Assembly: GCA_963854835.1 (NCBI GenBank)
Contig: OY978528.1
Coordinates: forward strand, 54,536,508-54,600,507
From: Megamerina dolium
Lineage: Eukaryota; Arthropoda; Insecta; Diptera; Megamerinidae
DNA: 64,000 nucleotides
Direction: 5' to 3'
In this document: positions 1 through 8,500 of the stretch, one piece after another
Position numbering within the stretch: the stretch's first letter is position 1
How the letters are laid out: each line of letters starts with the position of its first letter
The notes under the pieces: model-generated
Databases searched by the model: none
What the model saw: only the letters and a program-made list of their open reading frames with translations
Told to the model about the DNA's origin: nothing
Made by a program: the position numbers and the translations under genes

Positions 1-334
1 TGTTCTTAAGGTCGATAAGTAGTCCATAATGGCGTATAAGATCTGCTCCTATAATTGGCGTTCGCACATCTGCAACGGTAAATATCCAGTCAAAACATCT
101 TCGCAGGCCTAGGTCGAGGCTGAGATGTCGCTGGCCGAATGTTGCGATTGTCGTACCGTTTGCGGCGTAGAGCTTCACGGATGATGGTGTCAACGTATGG
201 GAATATTGGCGTGGTAAAACAGAGATGTCGGCGCCCGAGTCGATTAAAAAGGAAATAGTGGATTTCCGGTCTTTGATTGTAAGGCGGTTAACGCTGGTGT
301 TCACCGGAGACTTTGCACCAACGACCGCCTCGAT
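1..334 (-). CDS. Retrotransposon aspartic protease (start of pol), partial
   Basis: The minus-strand translation just after the gag stop gives a retroviral-type aspartic protease. It has a Leu-Ile-Asp-Ser-Gly-Ala-Asp catalytic motif at about 228-250. About 60-70 residues further on comes a Pro-Ile-Ile-Gly-Ala-Asp-Leu-Leu motif, the usual second protease signature. The frame stays open to position 1, so the enzyme and the rest of pol continue outside the window. It lies in the same frame as gag, separated only by the TGA at 335-337. It would therefore be translated by read-through, or the copy carries a nonsense mutation. No start codon of its own is visible. Confidence 0.8.
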   Translation of the reverse strand, partial: MEAVVGAKSPVNTSVNRLTIKDRKSTISFLIDSGADISVLPRQYSHTLTPSSVKLYAANGTTIATFGQRHLSLDLGLRRCFDWIFTVADVRTPIIGADLIRHYGLLIDLKN

Positions 335-1231
335 TCAATTCTGGCTACGATCACCTCTGCCGAGTCCATAGTATTTGCAGGGTGGTCTACAATTCTTGCT
401 GCTGGACCCAAATTTTCGGTGGTACCAGCACTCATCTAAGTTAGCGCCAGGGCTGTCTCTGCGTCGTTCGCGAGACTGTCGTCGAAATGTGGGTCTAGGA
501 CCCTTCCTTTCACTATTGCGACCAGTATACAGACGGTCGAAACGTTGTGCTAGCGCATTGATAGCGTTTTGTAGTTCGCTGTACTCAACGTTTGTTTGCG
601 ATTTTTCCTCAAACGTGGACGTAGGGCGACAATCTTTTTCGACTGTGCTACTGTTTACTTGAAGGCTAATAGTGTCAACGATGGCGTCTGCAATTTTTAG
701 ATATTCATTCTGTGGGCCTGAACATGCTGCTACAGCAGCTTGAGCGTAAACTGGCAGACGTTTTGCCCACAGGTTTTTTACCGCTGATTCTGTCATTGTA
801 TCGCTTACTAGACGCATCATTTCTGTAAACAATTGACTAGGCTTCTGATCGCCTAGCTGGGTTTCATTAAGCACTTGATTTAAGCGTCGCTGCTGGCTGT
901 CGGTGCAGAAGTTTATTAGTCGTTGCTTGACGAAGTCATATCGACCCTGGTCAGGCACTTCACCTAATGTAACCAAGAAATCTTGCAGCATGCGTGGACC
1001 AAGTGCTGCCATTACCGTATTGAATTTCTGATTATCGCTTCTAATGCTCATCGCAGGAAACCAGTAATCGAGACTGAGGAACCATCCTTCAATGTTCCTG
1101 CGATCAATCGTGGGCATATCGATTTTGACGGCCACAACGCTGACATCTGCGGGCGTTGTTGGAGTGAAACCTGTGGATTCATTCTCGGTTGCCAATGGTG
1201 GTGTTCCAACTGAAGAGTCCTTAGATGTCAT
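335..1231 (-). CDS. Retrotransposon Gag protein with CHCC zinc finger
   Basis: This 298-residue frame encodes a nucleocapsid-like structural protein. A Pro/Thr-rich N-terminus is followed by a capsid-like region of about 150 residues starting near the segment NIEGWFLSLDYWF. This style is common in Gag proteins of arthropod gypsy elements. A basic Arg-rich stretch (about 240-260) precedes a C-x2-H-x9-C-x3-C finger (about 267-285) instead of the usual CCHC knuckle. The ATG at 1231 is the first in frame after the leader and lies about 90 nt from the primer-binding site. The frame ends at a TGA (335-337) directly before the in-phase protease. This could be a point mutation in an old copy or a programmed read-through codon. 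No other frameshift is seen in gag. Confidence 0.8.
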   Translation of the reverse strand: MTSKDSSVGTPPLATENESTGFTPTTPADVSVVAVKIDMPTIDRRNIEGWFLSLDYWFPAMSIRSDNQKFNTVMAALGPRMLQDFLVTLGEVPDQGRYDFVKQRLINFCTDSQQRRLNQVLNETQLGDQKPSQLFTEMMRLVSDTMTESAVKNLWAKRLPVYAQAAVAACSGPQNEYLKIADAIVDTISLQVNSSTVEKDCRPTSTFEEKSQTNVEYSELQNAINALAQRFDRLYTGRNSERKGPRPTFRRQSRERRRDSPGANLDECWYHRKFGSSSKNCRPPCKYYGLGRGDRSQN

Positions 1232-1323
1232 ATTTGCTGTCTTAAATTTTGTTGGTTATATTTGTCGAATTTGTATGTTACCGTTTTTCGATAACTGTCG
1301 ATGCAACGGGTTTTTCTTATACA

Positions 1324-1334
1324 CGGGGTCACCA
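1324..1334 (-). other. Primer-binding site, tRNA-Trp type
   Basis: The minus strand reads TGGTGACCCCG directly inside the inferred LTR end. This complements the last 11 bases of insect tRNA-Trp including CCA. The match stops after 11 bases, where a full site would continue ACGTG. Confidence 0.65.
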
Positions 1335-1663
1335 CTTTAGCGATTTGCTATATAATCAAAAAGGACTTGCTCTGTTCGCTGTCCGACGAGTATTAAAAAT
1401 GATATTACAATTACCGCCTTGCTTATGTTCTTATTAAATTCATGTATTAACTTCCAACGAATGGAATGTAAGTAAAAGCAAAAGCAATGCGATAACAGTA
1501 ATGTACTCTCGTCGTCGTTTATTAAATTATAACGGCGTATAATACTAAGAGTAAACTAAATCTAGTTCTTACAGTGGCCAAAGAAGAATAATTATAACTA
1601 AAAATATAAATGATGACAATGTACATAAATAATGACGATCGTTGTGATGCTGGAGGCACCACA
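1335..1663 (-). repeat. LTR of the first gypsy element (5' LTR)
   Basis: This is the stretch between the primer site and the TA microsatellite. On the minus strand it starts TGTGGTGCC and includes AATAAA-type sequence (plus-strand TTTATT near 1517). The inner boundary is set only by the primer site, because the partner LTR is not in the window. Confidence 0.55.
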
Positions 1664-1664
1664 T

Positions 1665-1733
<69 letters not shown>

Positions 1734-1738
1734 GATAT
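1664..1738. repeat. TA-rich microsatellite between two LTR elements
   Basis: The tract is (TA)n interrupted regularly by AAATA. It abuts LTR 1 on the left and is split on the right by the second gypsy element, resuming at 6734. Confidence 0.95.
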
Positions 1739-1951
1739 TGTAACAACCCGCAAATATTACCAATTCGCGTAATAAAACACTACATTTAATTTAGAATTTT
1801 AATTATACTTTAATGAATTACTCTTATTAGTCTTTTACAAAAACCATCTTAACTTCCGATTCTATTTCACAATAATCAAAAACAATACATTTTTTCTGAA
1901 CTACCGTTGATCGCATGTGTGTCTTTGTTTTGGTTGAGCAGGGTTGCCACA
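1739..1951 (-). repeat. 3' LTR of the young gypsy element
   Basis: 213 bp with TG...CA ends, matching 6521-6733 base for base by eye. It encodes the last 41 residues of the polyprotein, whose stop codon lies inside the LTR at 1827-1829. Confidence 0.95.
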
Positions 1952-4900
1952 TCCCTCCGATGTTTTTAAGACGGATCTTCAAGTCTTCTCCACCGGCCAA
2001 AACCTCTCCCCCGGATGTAACACTCGGCTGCTGGATGCTCGACGATGAAGACTTTGGATCTACAGAATCAGGAACTGCGCCGTCGGTTGAAGAAACCTCT
2101 GATGATGGCAGGGGCAGTGTAGCTGCTGGAATTTTCTTCAGGTGGCCTACATTTCTACAAAAAACCTTACCTCCGCCCGACACTTCTACCATATTACCAG
2201 TTCTTGCCGTTACCACATATTCGGTTGTGTCAAAGTTTGGTGTCAACTTATGGGGAAATACAACATTTTTCAATAGAACCTTGTCACCTACTGATATATC
2301 CGTTTCCTTTGCACCTCTTTTCTTATCAGATACTTCTTTCCCCTTTTGTTTGTTAATACAATCCCGATCTTTTTCAGCAGAGTCAGCGTATTCTCCTGTC
2401 AAATCCTGTATTCCAGGTAATTTGTCTCTTATGACCCTGTTAAACATAAGCTCTGTTGGGGGAACCCCGGTGGTGGAATGTGGGGTAACGTTATACATGT
2501 GAACGAATTTCTGAATCTCCTCTAGAAAATTTTTCTTATTTACAGACGCTATTTTCAGACGTTTCAACAATGACTTGTTCATGTTCTCAACTTCACCATT
2601 AGCTTGGGGCCAATATGGCGGCGACAATATTTGTTTTATGTCATTTATTTGACAATATAGTTTAAACTCAGCACTTACATATTGTCTACCGTTGTCGGTT
2701 TTCAGATATTTAGGGAGTCCCAATCGACAAAATATCTCCTTCATTGAGTCAATAATTGCCTGAGAGGATATGGAGCGAAGAAGTTTAAACTCCATGTATC
2801 TGGAATAATAATCAATAAAAACGAGTACATACTGGCCATTTGGTAATGGGCCCAAAAGGTCCGAAGCCAATGTAATCCAGGGGCCAGTTGGGAATGGATG
2901 TCGGTCCATAGGAGCCGGGTTTGATGGCTGTGATACCACAAGACAATCTCTGCAAACTTTAACATAATTTTCTGCTTCACGATCCATATGGGGCCACCAA
3001 ACTTTTGACCGTAATCTCCGTTTCATGGCTGACTCTCCGGGATGACCCTCATGAGCCAGTTCTAAGACTTTTGATCGTAGAGATCTCGGGATCACTAACC
3101 GTGTTCCACGCAAGAGTATACTGCCAACTGTCGACAACTCGTAACGGAAAGGATAAAAACTGTTAGATTGGGCGGAATTCCAAGAGTCAGCGCCAAGACA
3201 TGACATAACGTCAACTATCTCCTCATCCTGAACACTATTCTGAGCAATTTCCGAAATGGAAAGTGCCGTGGGCACACAACTTGTGATAACGTGACAAATA
3301 CTTTGTTCACCATTCCAATCAAAGCAATCGGTGTTAGTTATTTGACAAAGTCTTGACAAAGAATCAGCGATGTTTTCTTTACCTGCTCTGTAGATTACCT
3401 TAAATTTAAAACCCTGAAGACGTAAGAGCCACCTTTCTATCCGGGCCGGGGGTTTGGATGTAGGCTTGAAAATCGCCTCTAGCGGTTTATGGTCCGTTAC
3501 AAGTTCAAATTCCAAACCAGCTAAGTAATAATAAAACTTTTCAACTGCCCATACCAACGAAAGACTCTCTTTCTCTGTTTGTGAGTATCGTTTTTCCACA
3601 TCCGATAGACTTTTGCTGGCAAATGAAATGATGAGTGCCTCGTTGTTTTGGTTGAATTGGACTAGTACCGCTCCCAAAGCGACTGGGCTGGCATCCGCAA
3701 TCAAACGTGTCTTGCGTCTCGGATCAAAATAGGATAAGTTTGGTATTTCGGCCAGCAACAGTTTCAAACTCTCAAAAGCTTGAGATTCCACAGCACCCCA
3801 ATTAAACTTGCTGTCTTTCTTAAGAAGATGTCTTAATGGCTCAGTACGATTTGCCAGGTCTGGGATAAATTTCCCAACGTAGGTGACCAACCCCAGAAAA
3901 CTGCGAACCTCTTCTTTATTTTTAGGGTCTCTAAACGATGCTATAACTTGCACTTTTTCTGGGTCGACTTCAATACCCTTATCGGACAACACATGACCCA
4001 AAAATTTTAGTTTTTGAGTCTTCCAAATGCATTTTTCCTCATTTAGGTAAACATTATTATCACGAAATATTTCACGTACTTTCGCGACTGCCTGATCATG
4101 TTCTTCGTCATTACTTCCGAATATAATGATGTCGTCGATGTAATTCATGGCGTTTGGACATGGTGCTAACATTTCTTCCAGCATTCGCTGGAAAATTTCA
4201 GGAGCGGAGTTCACTCCGAACAGGAGTCGCTTGAATCTGTACAAACCCCGAATGGTTATGAAGGTTGTGATCTCTCTGCTTTCTTTGTGAAGTTCTAATT
4301 GGTGATATGCATTTTTCAAGTCCATTCTTGAAAAGTACTTGGCTCCCTTCAGCTTAGTCATAAAAGTCTCGAACGTCGGCAGTGGGTAATTTTCTCTTAG
4401 TATAGCCTTATTTGCCCTACGCATATCTACACACAACCTGATATCGCCATTTTCTTTAAATGCTACTACTATTGGTGAGATCCAGGGACTTGGCCCAAAC
4501 ACCGGTTCAATAATATCCCGACTAAGTGCATCATCTAATTGTTGTATAACTTTTTCTTCGACAGCAACAGGCACGCGTCGCATAGGCTGCTGAATTGGCA
4601 CAACTTTCGGGTCGATTGACAACTTTACGATTACATCCTTCCATTTAGGAAATGGCTTGATACTTTCAACTCGATTCACGTCTAAGCCAAGTCTTAGAAC
4701 GTTGAGTTTAATAGCTGTTTCTCGCCCTAATAGTGATTGTCTTCCATTTTCAATGACATAAAATGTAGCAATTATTTCAGGATTTCCCTTAATGCAAATT
4801 GGAGCTTCAAAGACGCAAATTACACTAAGCAATTTCTCAGAAGCGTATGCTCGAAACTGATTCATGGATTTCGTACGAATGTTAAACAGTTTCGCGTTCT

Positions 4901-5903
4901 CTCCCTGTAGGTATTTCCAATCTGTGTAGCTTAATAGGTTAAAACGTGATCCTGAGTCTATAACCATTGAAATTGCGTTACCCGCAATCTGACACACTAC
5001 ATTTTCTTCGGTTTCATCATCACTTGATATCTTAAAACAGTTACTGCTGACTTTCTTACATTCAACTTCAGGTATTTCATCATCAACAGCCCGTACCGTA
5101 GTGCGCCGACGCTTCGGATCTGTATTATAACCTTGTGCAACTTGTCGCTTCATATTTGTTCTGCACTTGCGAGCGAAATGGCCAACACGGGAACATTTGT
5201 TACATTTCATGTTTCGTGCAGGACAGCTCACTGAATTGTCTGCATGGCCACTACGGCCACATCTGCTGCACTCGCTGTTATTGGATCTTGACCGCCATTT
5301 CTGTGTATCGATTTTACTGATGATGTCTGGATCTGGTTTAGATATCATCGATTGCGTCTGCTTACCAATTTGTTCATCTACGCGACATGCGTCCAAAATC
5401 TCATCAAGGCTGTGTTCTTTTTCCAACAATTTGCGTTTAAGCTCTACCGGTGCCCATACATCGATAATCTTGTCTTTCAAACAAATCTCCTCGATTTCAG
5501 CTTTTGTGTTACCAAATGAGCACTTCGCTATTTGTTGCCGCAACCGTAAAACAAATTTGTTAAAACTTTCCCCCTCTAGGGGATTAATGTTTCGAAAAAG
5601 GTGTCTCTCAAACGCAGAATTTCTTTTTGGCGTAAAGTATTCATTTAGTTTTTCGACTAAGATTGTATACACATCATTTTTCTTTACTTCGTCATACAGA
5701 ACTACTGCCCCAGGCAAAGAATCGGCTACAGTTTGCAGTTGCTGCCCTCCAAGGTGGAGTAGCTTATTTCGTTTCCGAACAACAGATGTGATTTCTTCTG
5801 CGTCCACATAAATCTGAAAAGATCGAAGCCATTTTTCCCACTCGGTACGCACCAATGATTTCTCAATTGAGTCGCACAAAAACGGCTTTATTGTATCAGC
5901 CAT
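1827..5903 (-). CDS. Gag-Pol polyprotein of the young gypsy element
   Basis: This uninterrupted 1358-residue polyprotein makes virus-like particle and replication proteins. Approximate domains: gag 1-205; two zinc knuckles, the first C-x2-C-x4-H-x6-C (210-225, unusual last spacing) and the second canonical C-x2-C-x4-H-x4-C (233-246); aspartic protease with Asp-Ser-Gly near 314; reverse transcriptase 450-680 with YIDD near 588; RNase H with DASPVALGAVL near 735 and TDHKPLEAIF near 805; integrase zinc-binding H-x3-H...C-x2-C at 949-986, then an Asp (SDLLGP), an Asp (TDNGRQY) and a Glu (GEVENMN) of the DDE triad at about 1013-1105; and a C-terminal GDKVLLKN segment. Gag and pol are fused with no frameshift. 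The C-terminus reads into the LTR. All catalytic residues appear intact. Confidence 0.97.
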   Translation of the reverse strand: MADTIKPFLCDSIEKSLVRTEWEKWLRSFQIYVDAEEITSVVRKRNKLLHLGGQQLQTVADSLPGAVVLYDEVKKNDVYTILVEKLNEYFTPKRNSAFERHLFRNINPLEGESFNKFVLRLRQQIAKCSFGNTKAEIEEICLKDKIIDVWAPVELKRKLLEKEHSLDEILDACRVDEQIGKQTQSMISKPDPDIISKIDTQKWRSRSNNSECSRCGRSGHADNSVSCPARNMKCNKCSRVGHFARKCRTNMKRQVAQGYNTDPKRRRTTVRAVDDEIPEVECKKVSSNCFKISSDDETEENVVCQIAGNAISMVIDSGSRFNLLSYTDWKYLQGENAKLFNIRTKSMNQFRAYASEKLLSVICVFEAPICIKGNPEIIATFYVIENGRQSLLGRETAIKLNVLRLGLDVNRVESIKPFPKWKDVIVKLSIDPKVVPIQQPMRRVPVAVEEKVIQQLDDALSRDIIEPVFGPSPWISPIVVAFKENGDIRLCVDMRRANKAILRENYPLPTFETFMTKLKGAKYFSRMDLKNAYHQLELHKESREITTFITIRGLYRFKRLLFGVNSAPEIFQRMLEEMLAPCPNAMNYIDDIIIFGSNDEEHDQAVAKVREIFRDNNVYLNEEKCIWKTQKLKFLGHVLSDKGIEVDPEKVQVIASFRDPKNKEEVRSFLGLVTYVGKFIPDLANRTEPLRHLLKKDSKFNWGAVESQAFESLKLLLAEIPNLSYFDPRRKTRLIADASPVALGAVLVQFNQNNEALIISFASKSLSDVEKRYSQTEKESLSLVWAVEKFYYYLAGLEFELVTDHKPLEAIFKPTSKPPARIERWLLRLQGFKFKVIYRAGKENIADSLSRLCQITNTDCFDWNGEQSICHVITSCVPTALSISEIAQNSVQDEEIVDVMSCLGADSWNSAQSNSFYPFRYELSTVGSILLRGTRLVIPRSLRSKVLELAHEGHPGESAMKRRLRSKVWWPHMDREAENYVKVCRDCLVVSQPSNPAPMDRHPFPTGPWITLASDLLGPLPNGQYVLVFIDYYSRYMEFKLLRSISSQAIIDSMKEIFCRLGLPKYLKTDNGRQYVSAEFKLYCQINDIKQILSPPYWPQANGEVENMNKSLLKRLKIASVNKKNFLEEIQKFVHMYNVTPHSTTGVPPTELMFNRVIRDKLPGIQDLTGEYADSAEKDRDCINKQKGKEVSDKKRGAKETDISVGDKVLLKNVVFPHKLTPNFDTTEYVVTARTGNMVEVSGGGKVFCRNVGHLKKIPAATLPLPSSEVSSTDGAVPDSVDPKSSSSSIQQPSVTSGGEVLAGGEDLKIRLKNIGGMWQPCSTKTKTHMRSTVVQKKCIVFDYCEIESEVKMVFVKD
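1952..1959 (-). other. Polypurine tract of the young gypsy element
   Basis: The minus strand reads CGGAGGGA directly before the 3' LTR, the expected plus-strand primer. It lies inside the polyprotein frame. Confidence 0.7.
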
Positions 5904-5972
5904 AATATTCTCTTTGACTTAACACGACCTGAAATGTAGTTTAAAAAAAAACATGTATTATTGTCGTAAATT

Positions 5973-6206
5973 CAGACATTTGTCAGATTCTTCAATGTTG
6001 GCTTGCGTTCTACGCACGGCCCCTGACATTTGTCAGATTAAACATATCTATCGGCATAACGCCTCCGACATTTGTCAGATTATTCACTATTGGCTTGCGT
6101 TTAACGCCCAGCCCCTGACATTTGTCAGATCATAAACGTTCCCCCTTTTACATTATCTTTATAGCATTTTTCTATTTTTCGGCCCGTAGCCTCTGACCTT
6201 TGTCAG
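5973..6206. repeat. Five-copy palindrome array, consensus CTGACATTTGTCAG
   Basis: Copies lie at 5973-5986, 6023-6036, 6065-6078, 6115-6128 and 6193-6206. Each is two 6-bp half-sites (CTGACA/TGTCAG) around a 2-bp spacer, with at most one change per copy. Start-to-start spacing is 50, 42, 50 and 78 bp. Copies 1-2 and 3-4 belong to a 92-bp tandem duplication sharing the segment TTGGCTTGCGTT. The location recalls the protein-binding repeats in the 5' UTR of Drosophila gypsy, but the motif differs. Confidence 0.85.
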
Positions 6207-6501
6207 ATAATCATATTCGTCTTCCTCATTGATCAACTATTGGAAAAGATTTGCAACTACTTATGTATAAACTCATACCTACATGTATCCATATTTTTAT
6301 AGATACACACTTTCCTAGGTCGATGTATAAACTTTTTTTTTTTTAACCTTTCCGAATATTATAATCCCTCATTTGCTCCTAACTTAAAGTTCCCTTAAAA
6401 TCTGCCACACTCCGTGTTGTCTCCATTATTCATTTTACACACCTCTTAGCAAAATTTCCAAAAATAATGTTTCTCTTCCGAATTGTGTTAAAAAAAAACG
6501 G

Positions 6502-6519
6502 ATCCCGATCTCGTCGCCA
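6502..6519 (-). other. Primer-binding site of the young gypsy element
   Basis: One base inside the 5' LTR the minus strand reads TGGCGACGAGATCGGGAT. The TGG start fits a tRNA CCA end. The tRNA is not certain (Arg- or Ser-like). Confidence 0.65.
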
Positions 6520-6520
6520 C

Positions 6521-6733
6521 TGTAACAACCCGCAAATATTACCAATTCGCGTAATAAAACACTACATTTAATTTAGAATTTTAATTATACTTTAATGAAT
6601 TACTCTTATTAGTCTTTTACAAAAACCATCTTAACTTCCGATTCTATTTCACAATAATCAAAAACAATACATTTTTTCTGAACTACCGTTGATCGCATGT
6701 GTGTCTTTGTTTTGGTTGAGCAGGGTTGCCACA
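6521..6733 (-). repeat. 5' LTR of the young gypsy element
   Basis: 213 bp, identical by eye to 1739-1951. It is followed by the duplicated target GATAT and the continuing TA tract. On the minus strand it starts TGTGGCAACCC and ends GTTACA. Confidence 0.95.
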
Positions 6734-6750
6734 GATATATATATATATAT

Positions 6751-7050
6751 GGTGGATGCCATGGCTCAGTGGTTAGTGTGTTGGCCTTCTGATCTGTAGG
6801 TCGTGGTTCAATCTCCGGCTCATGCATAACAAATTTAATATCGAAAAGATTTTTCTTTCGAACGGTACCCTCCTCTCGGCAAGCAATTGGCAATTCTTCC
6901 GGCTGTAACAATTTGCCATGGAAAAGCTTCAAAACGAACTCTGCCGTTCGGAACCGGCTAAAATAAGTAGGTTCCTTCTAACAACAACAGTAATGGAAGA
7001 GAAGCTCGACCAACGAGCCCCTCGGGGCTTTAAGTGCCACATATGAATAA
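6751..7050 (+). mobile_element. tRNA-derived SINE copy 1 (with head)
   Basis: It begins at the end of the TA tract with GGTGGATGCCATGGCTCAG. This head carries an A box (TGGCTCAGTGG) and a B box (GGTTCAATC-type) like a tRNA gene, so transcription by RNA polymerase III is expected. The unique body and the 3' end (GGGGCTTTAAGTGCCACATAT) match eight other copies in the window. It lacks about 50 bp of the middle found in full copies. Confidence 0.85.
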
Positions 7051-7254
7051 AAGGTATTGACTTGGCTCGCTCGTCGAACCAAAAAGAGACCTTCCCACAG
7101 ACCACGTAAATCAATTTCAATGGATTTAGGACCGCTGAATCAAAATTAGAGATAATAATACTAAAATTAGGTTTTGTTTCCTTACTTTCCTAACCTGAAA
7201 AAATATCGATTATTGAACATTTTTCTGTAAATGAAACATTTAATAATTACGGCA

Positions 7255-7640
7255 TTCTTAAGGGTCTCAGGGCTAAGCGCAGGCTACTGGGGGGGTCACA
7301 GGTGGTGGATAGTGAAACGGCCAATGCGTGGGCCTTAGTCTACTAATTGGTTAGCTGCGAATACCCAATAAGCAGTCCCCAACCAAGAGCGGCATAAGTG
7401 GAGGATGCAGATTAAAAGTCTCGCATATCCTAAGAAGCTGATGCGACACCATGGGACCACGAGCTTAAACCCAACACATGTCTGTTCCGCATCGGGTGGT
7501 GTGTTGGTCAGCGTCTGTTCACCATATTTGGTGCGGCTGATTTTTGAAAATTAGACCGGTATGCGTCAGGGCGCACTGGGAGTCCCCAGAAACTTCGCTG
7601 ATGTTTTCCGTCAACGCTGTAGATGGGGCGATGTGAGCTT
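7255..7640. other. GC-richer island of unknown origin
   Basis: A block of about 385 bp clearly richer in G+C than its surroundings, starting AGGGTCTCAGGGCTAAGCG. No convincing frame, tRNA fold or terminal repeat was found. It may be a retroelement untranslated region (for example a LINE 5' end); that is only a guess. 7051-7254 shows nothing. Confidence 0.35.
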
Positions 7641-8261
7641 GCTCTGTATAGGTTTTACTTGTTTACTATGTTTTTTGGTGTTGTAACTCATTAGGTGTTT
7701 CTCTTTACTTCTTTTTCTTATTCGTCTCTTGAAGGTAAATGTGTACGTATAAAAGCTTCTCATACTAAAAATTATAAACCCTTATAATCATGAGTAAGTC
7801 CGACGCTTTCTTTTTGCACACACCAGTTATTATTTTCTCTTTTTTAATTTTTCTTTGCACTTTTAATTTAAGATTCGGTCAAAATCAATACTCAGTTGTC
7901 ATGGCAAAAAAAAAAAAAAAAGAAGAGAAACACAGCGGACTAACTATTAAAATATCACATACAATTATGAAGGCGATATTATGAGGTGTTCGCATATTTT
8001 ATATTTTCATTCAACTTGAAATTATAACATATGACTTTATGGGATCTGATAAATCACCCAAATGAAACGTCTGCCAGTTTTGTTATTCTCGCCATCTATA
8101 GAGTTTAAGATCATACGATCTTTACAAAAATGTTTAGATGATAGTAGAAAAGCAGAAAAAAATTTGAAAACTTTTATCACATTTAATGGTGGTATTTAAA
8201 AAAGATCGTCCAGGAAGTATTTCGTTATTCTATTTCAACTATTATAGTAATAATAATAGTA
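7641..8261. other. AT-rich non-coding stretch
   Basis: No gene or element was recognised. It includes an A run near 7905-7920 and short AT repeats near 8245. Confidence 0.6.
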
Positions 8262-8500
8262 ATATGTGACACTTATAAGCCCCAAAGGGCTCTTTAGTCG
8301 AACTTCTCTTCCATTACTGTTGCACGTGTTAAATTTGGGATAGTATTAGAAGGGACCCACTTATTTTAGCCGGTTCCGAACAACAGAACTGTTCCGACAC
8401 TTTTCCCAGCTTTGTCACAGAGTTCTTTTAGAAACTTTTCCATGGCAAATTGTTACTGTCGGAAGAATTGCCAATTGCTTGCCGACAGGTGAGCACCGTT
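8262..8500 (-). mobile_element. SINE copy 2, 5'-truncated
   Basis: Reverse complement of the SINE body and 3' end (minus tail CTTATAAGTGTCACATAT). The tRNA-like head is absent, as expected from incomplete reverse transcription. Confidence 0.85.

Larger units (their letters stand above)
1..1663 (-). mobile_element. Ty3/gypsy LTR retrotransposon, 5' portion, CsRn1/Kabuki-like
   Basis: Reading the minus strand from right to left, the order is LTR (about 1663-1335), a primer-binding site, a short leader, a gag frame and then an aspartic protease that runs off the window. This is the canonical start of a Ty3/gypsy retrotransposon. Two details point to the CsRn1/Kabuki group: a C-x2-H-x9-C-x3-C (CHCC) gag finger, and a primer site matching the 3' end of tRNA-Trp. 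I know both traits as typical of that group, so the clade is inference. RT, RNase H, integrase and the second LTR lie outside the window. An in-frame TGA separates gag from protease. The LTR borders a TA microsatellite shared with the next element. Confidence 0.8.
5904..6520 (-). promoter_or_regulatory. Leader/5' UTR of the young gypsy element
   Basis: This is a non-coding leader of about 600 bp between primer site and polyprotein start. It contains five palindromic 14-mers near its downstream end and T-rich runs. No ATG-initiated frame of note is seen on the transcribed strand. Confidence 0.7.
1739..6733 (-). mobile_element. Complete young Ty3/gypsy LTR retrotransposon, 4995 bp
   Basis: Two 213-bp LTRs (1739-1951 and 6521-6733) that I read as identical flank one gag-pol frame. 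The minus-strand LTR begins TGTGGCAACC and ends GGTTGTTACA. The insertion is bounded by GATAT at 1734-1738 and GATAT at 6734-6738, a 5-bp target duplication in a TA tract. A primer site (6502-6519), a repeat-bearing leader (5904-6501), an intact 1358-codon polyprotein and a polypurine tract (1952-1959) are all present. All parts needed for autonomous retrotransposition can be seen and no inactivating lesion was found. The integrase and RNase H resemble K02A2.6/Mag-like gypsy elements; that clade assignment is tentative. Confidence 0.95.

Noticed and set aside
1915..2502. 195-codon plus-strand frame, and others at 5167-5811 and 375-662
   Set aside because: They are antisense shadows of the retrotransposon gag-pol frames.
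5973..6206. CRISPR or bacterial operator array
   Set aside because: It lies in the leader of an insect retrotransposon; spacers are themselves partly duplicated.
6609..6932. 107-codon minus-strand frame
   Set aside because: It joins SINE antisense sequence to the C-terminal peptide encoded in the LTR; a chance fusion at the insertion junction.
7255..7640. HDV-like ribozyme at a LINE 5' end
   Set aside because: A GGGCTAAG string is present but lies at the wrong end of the block, and I could not pair the required nested helices.
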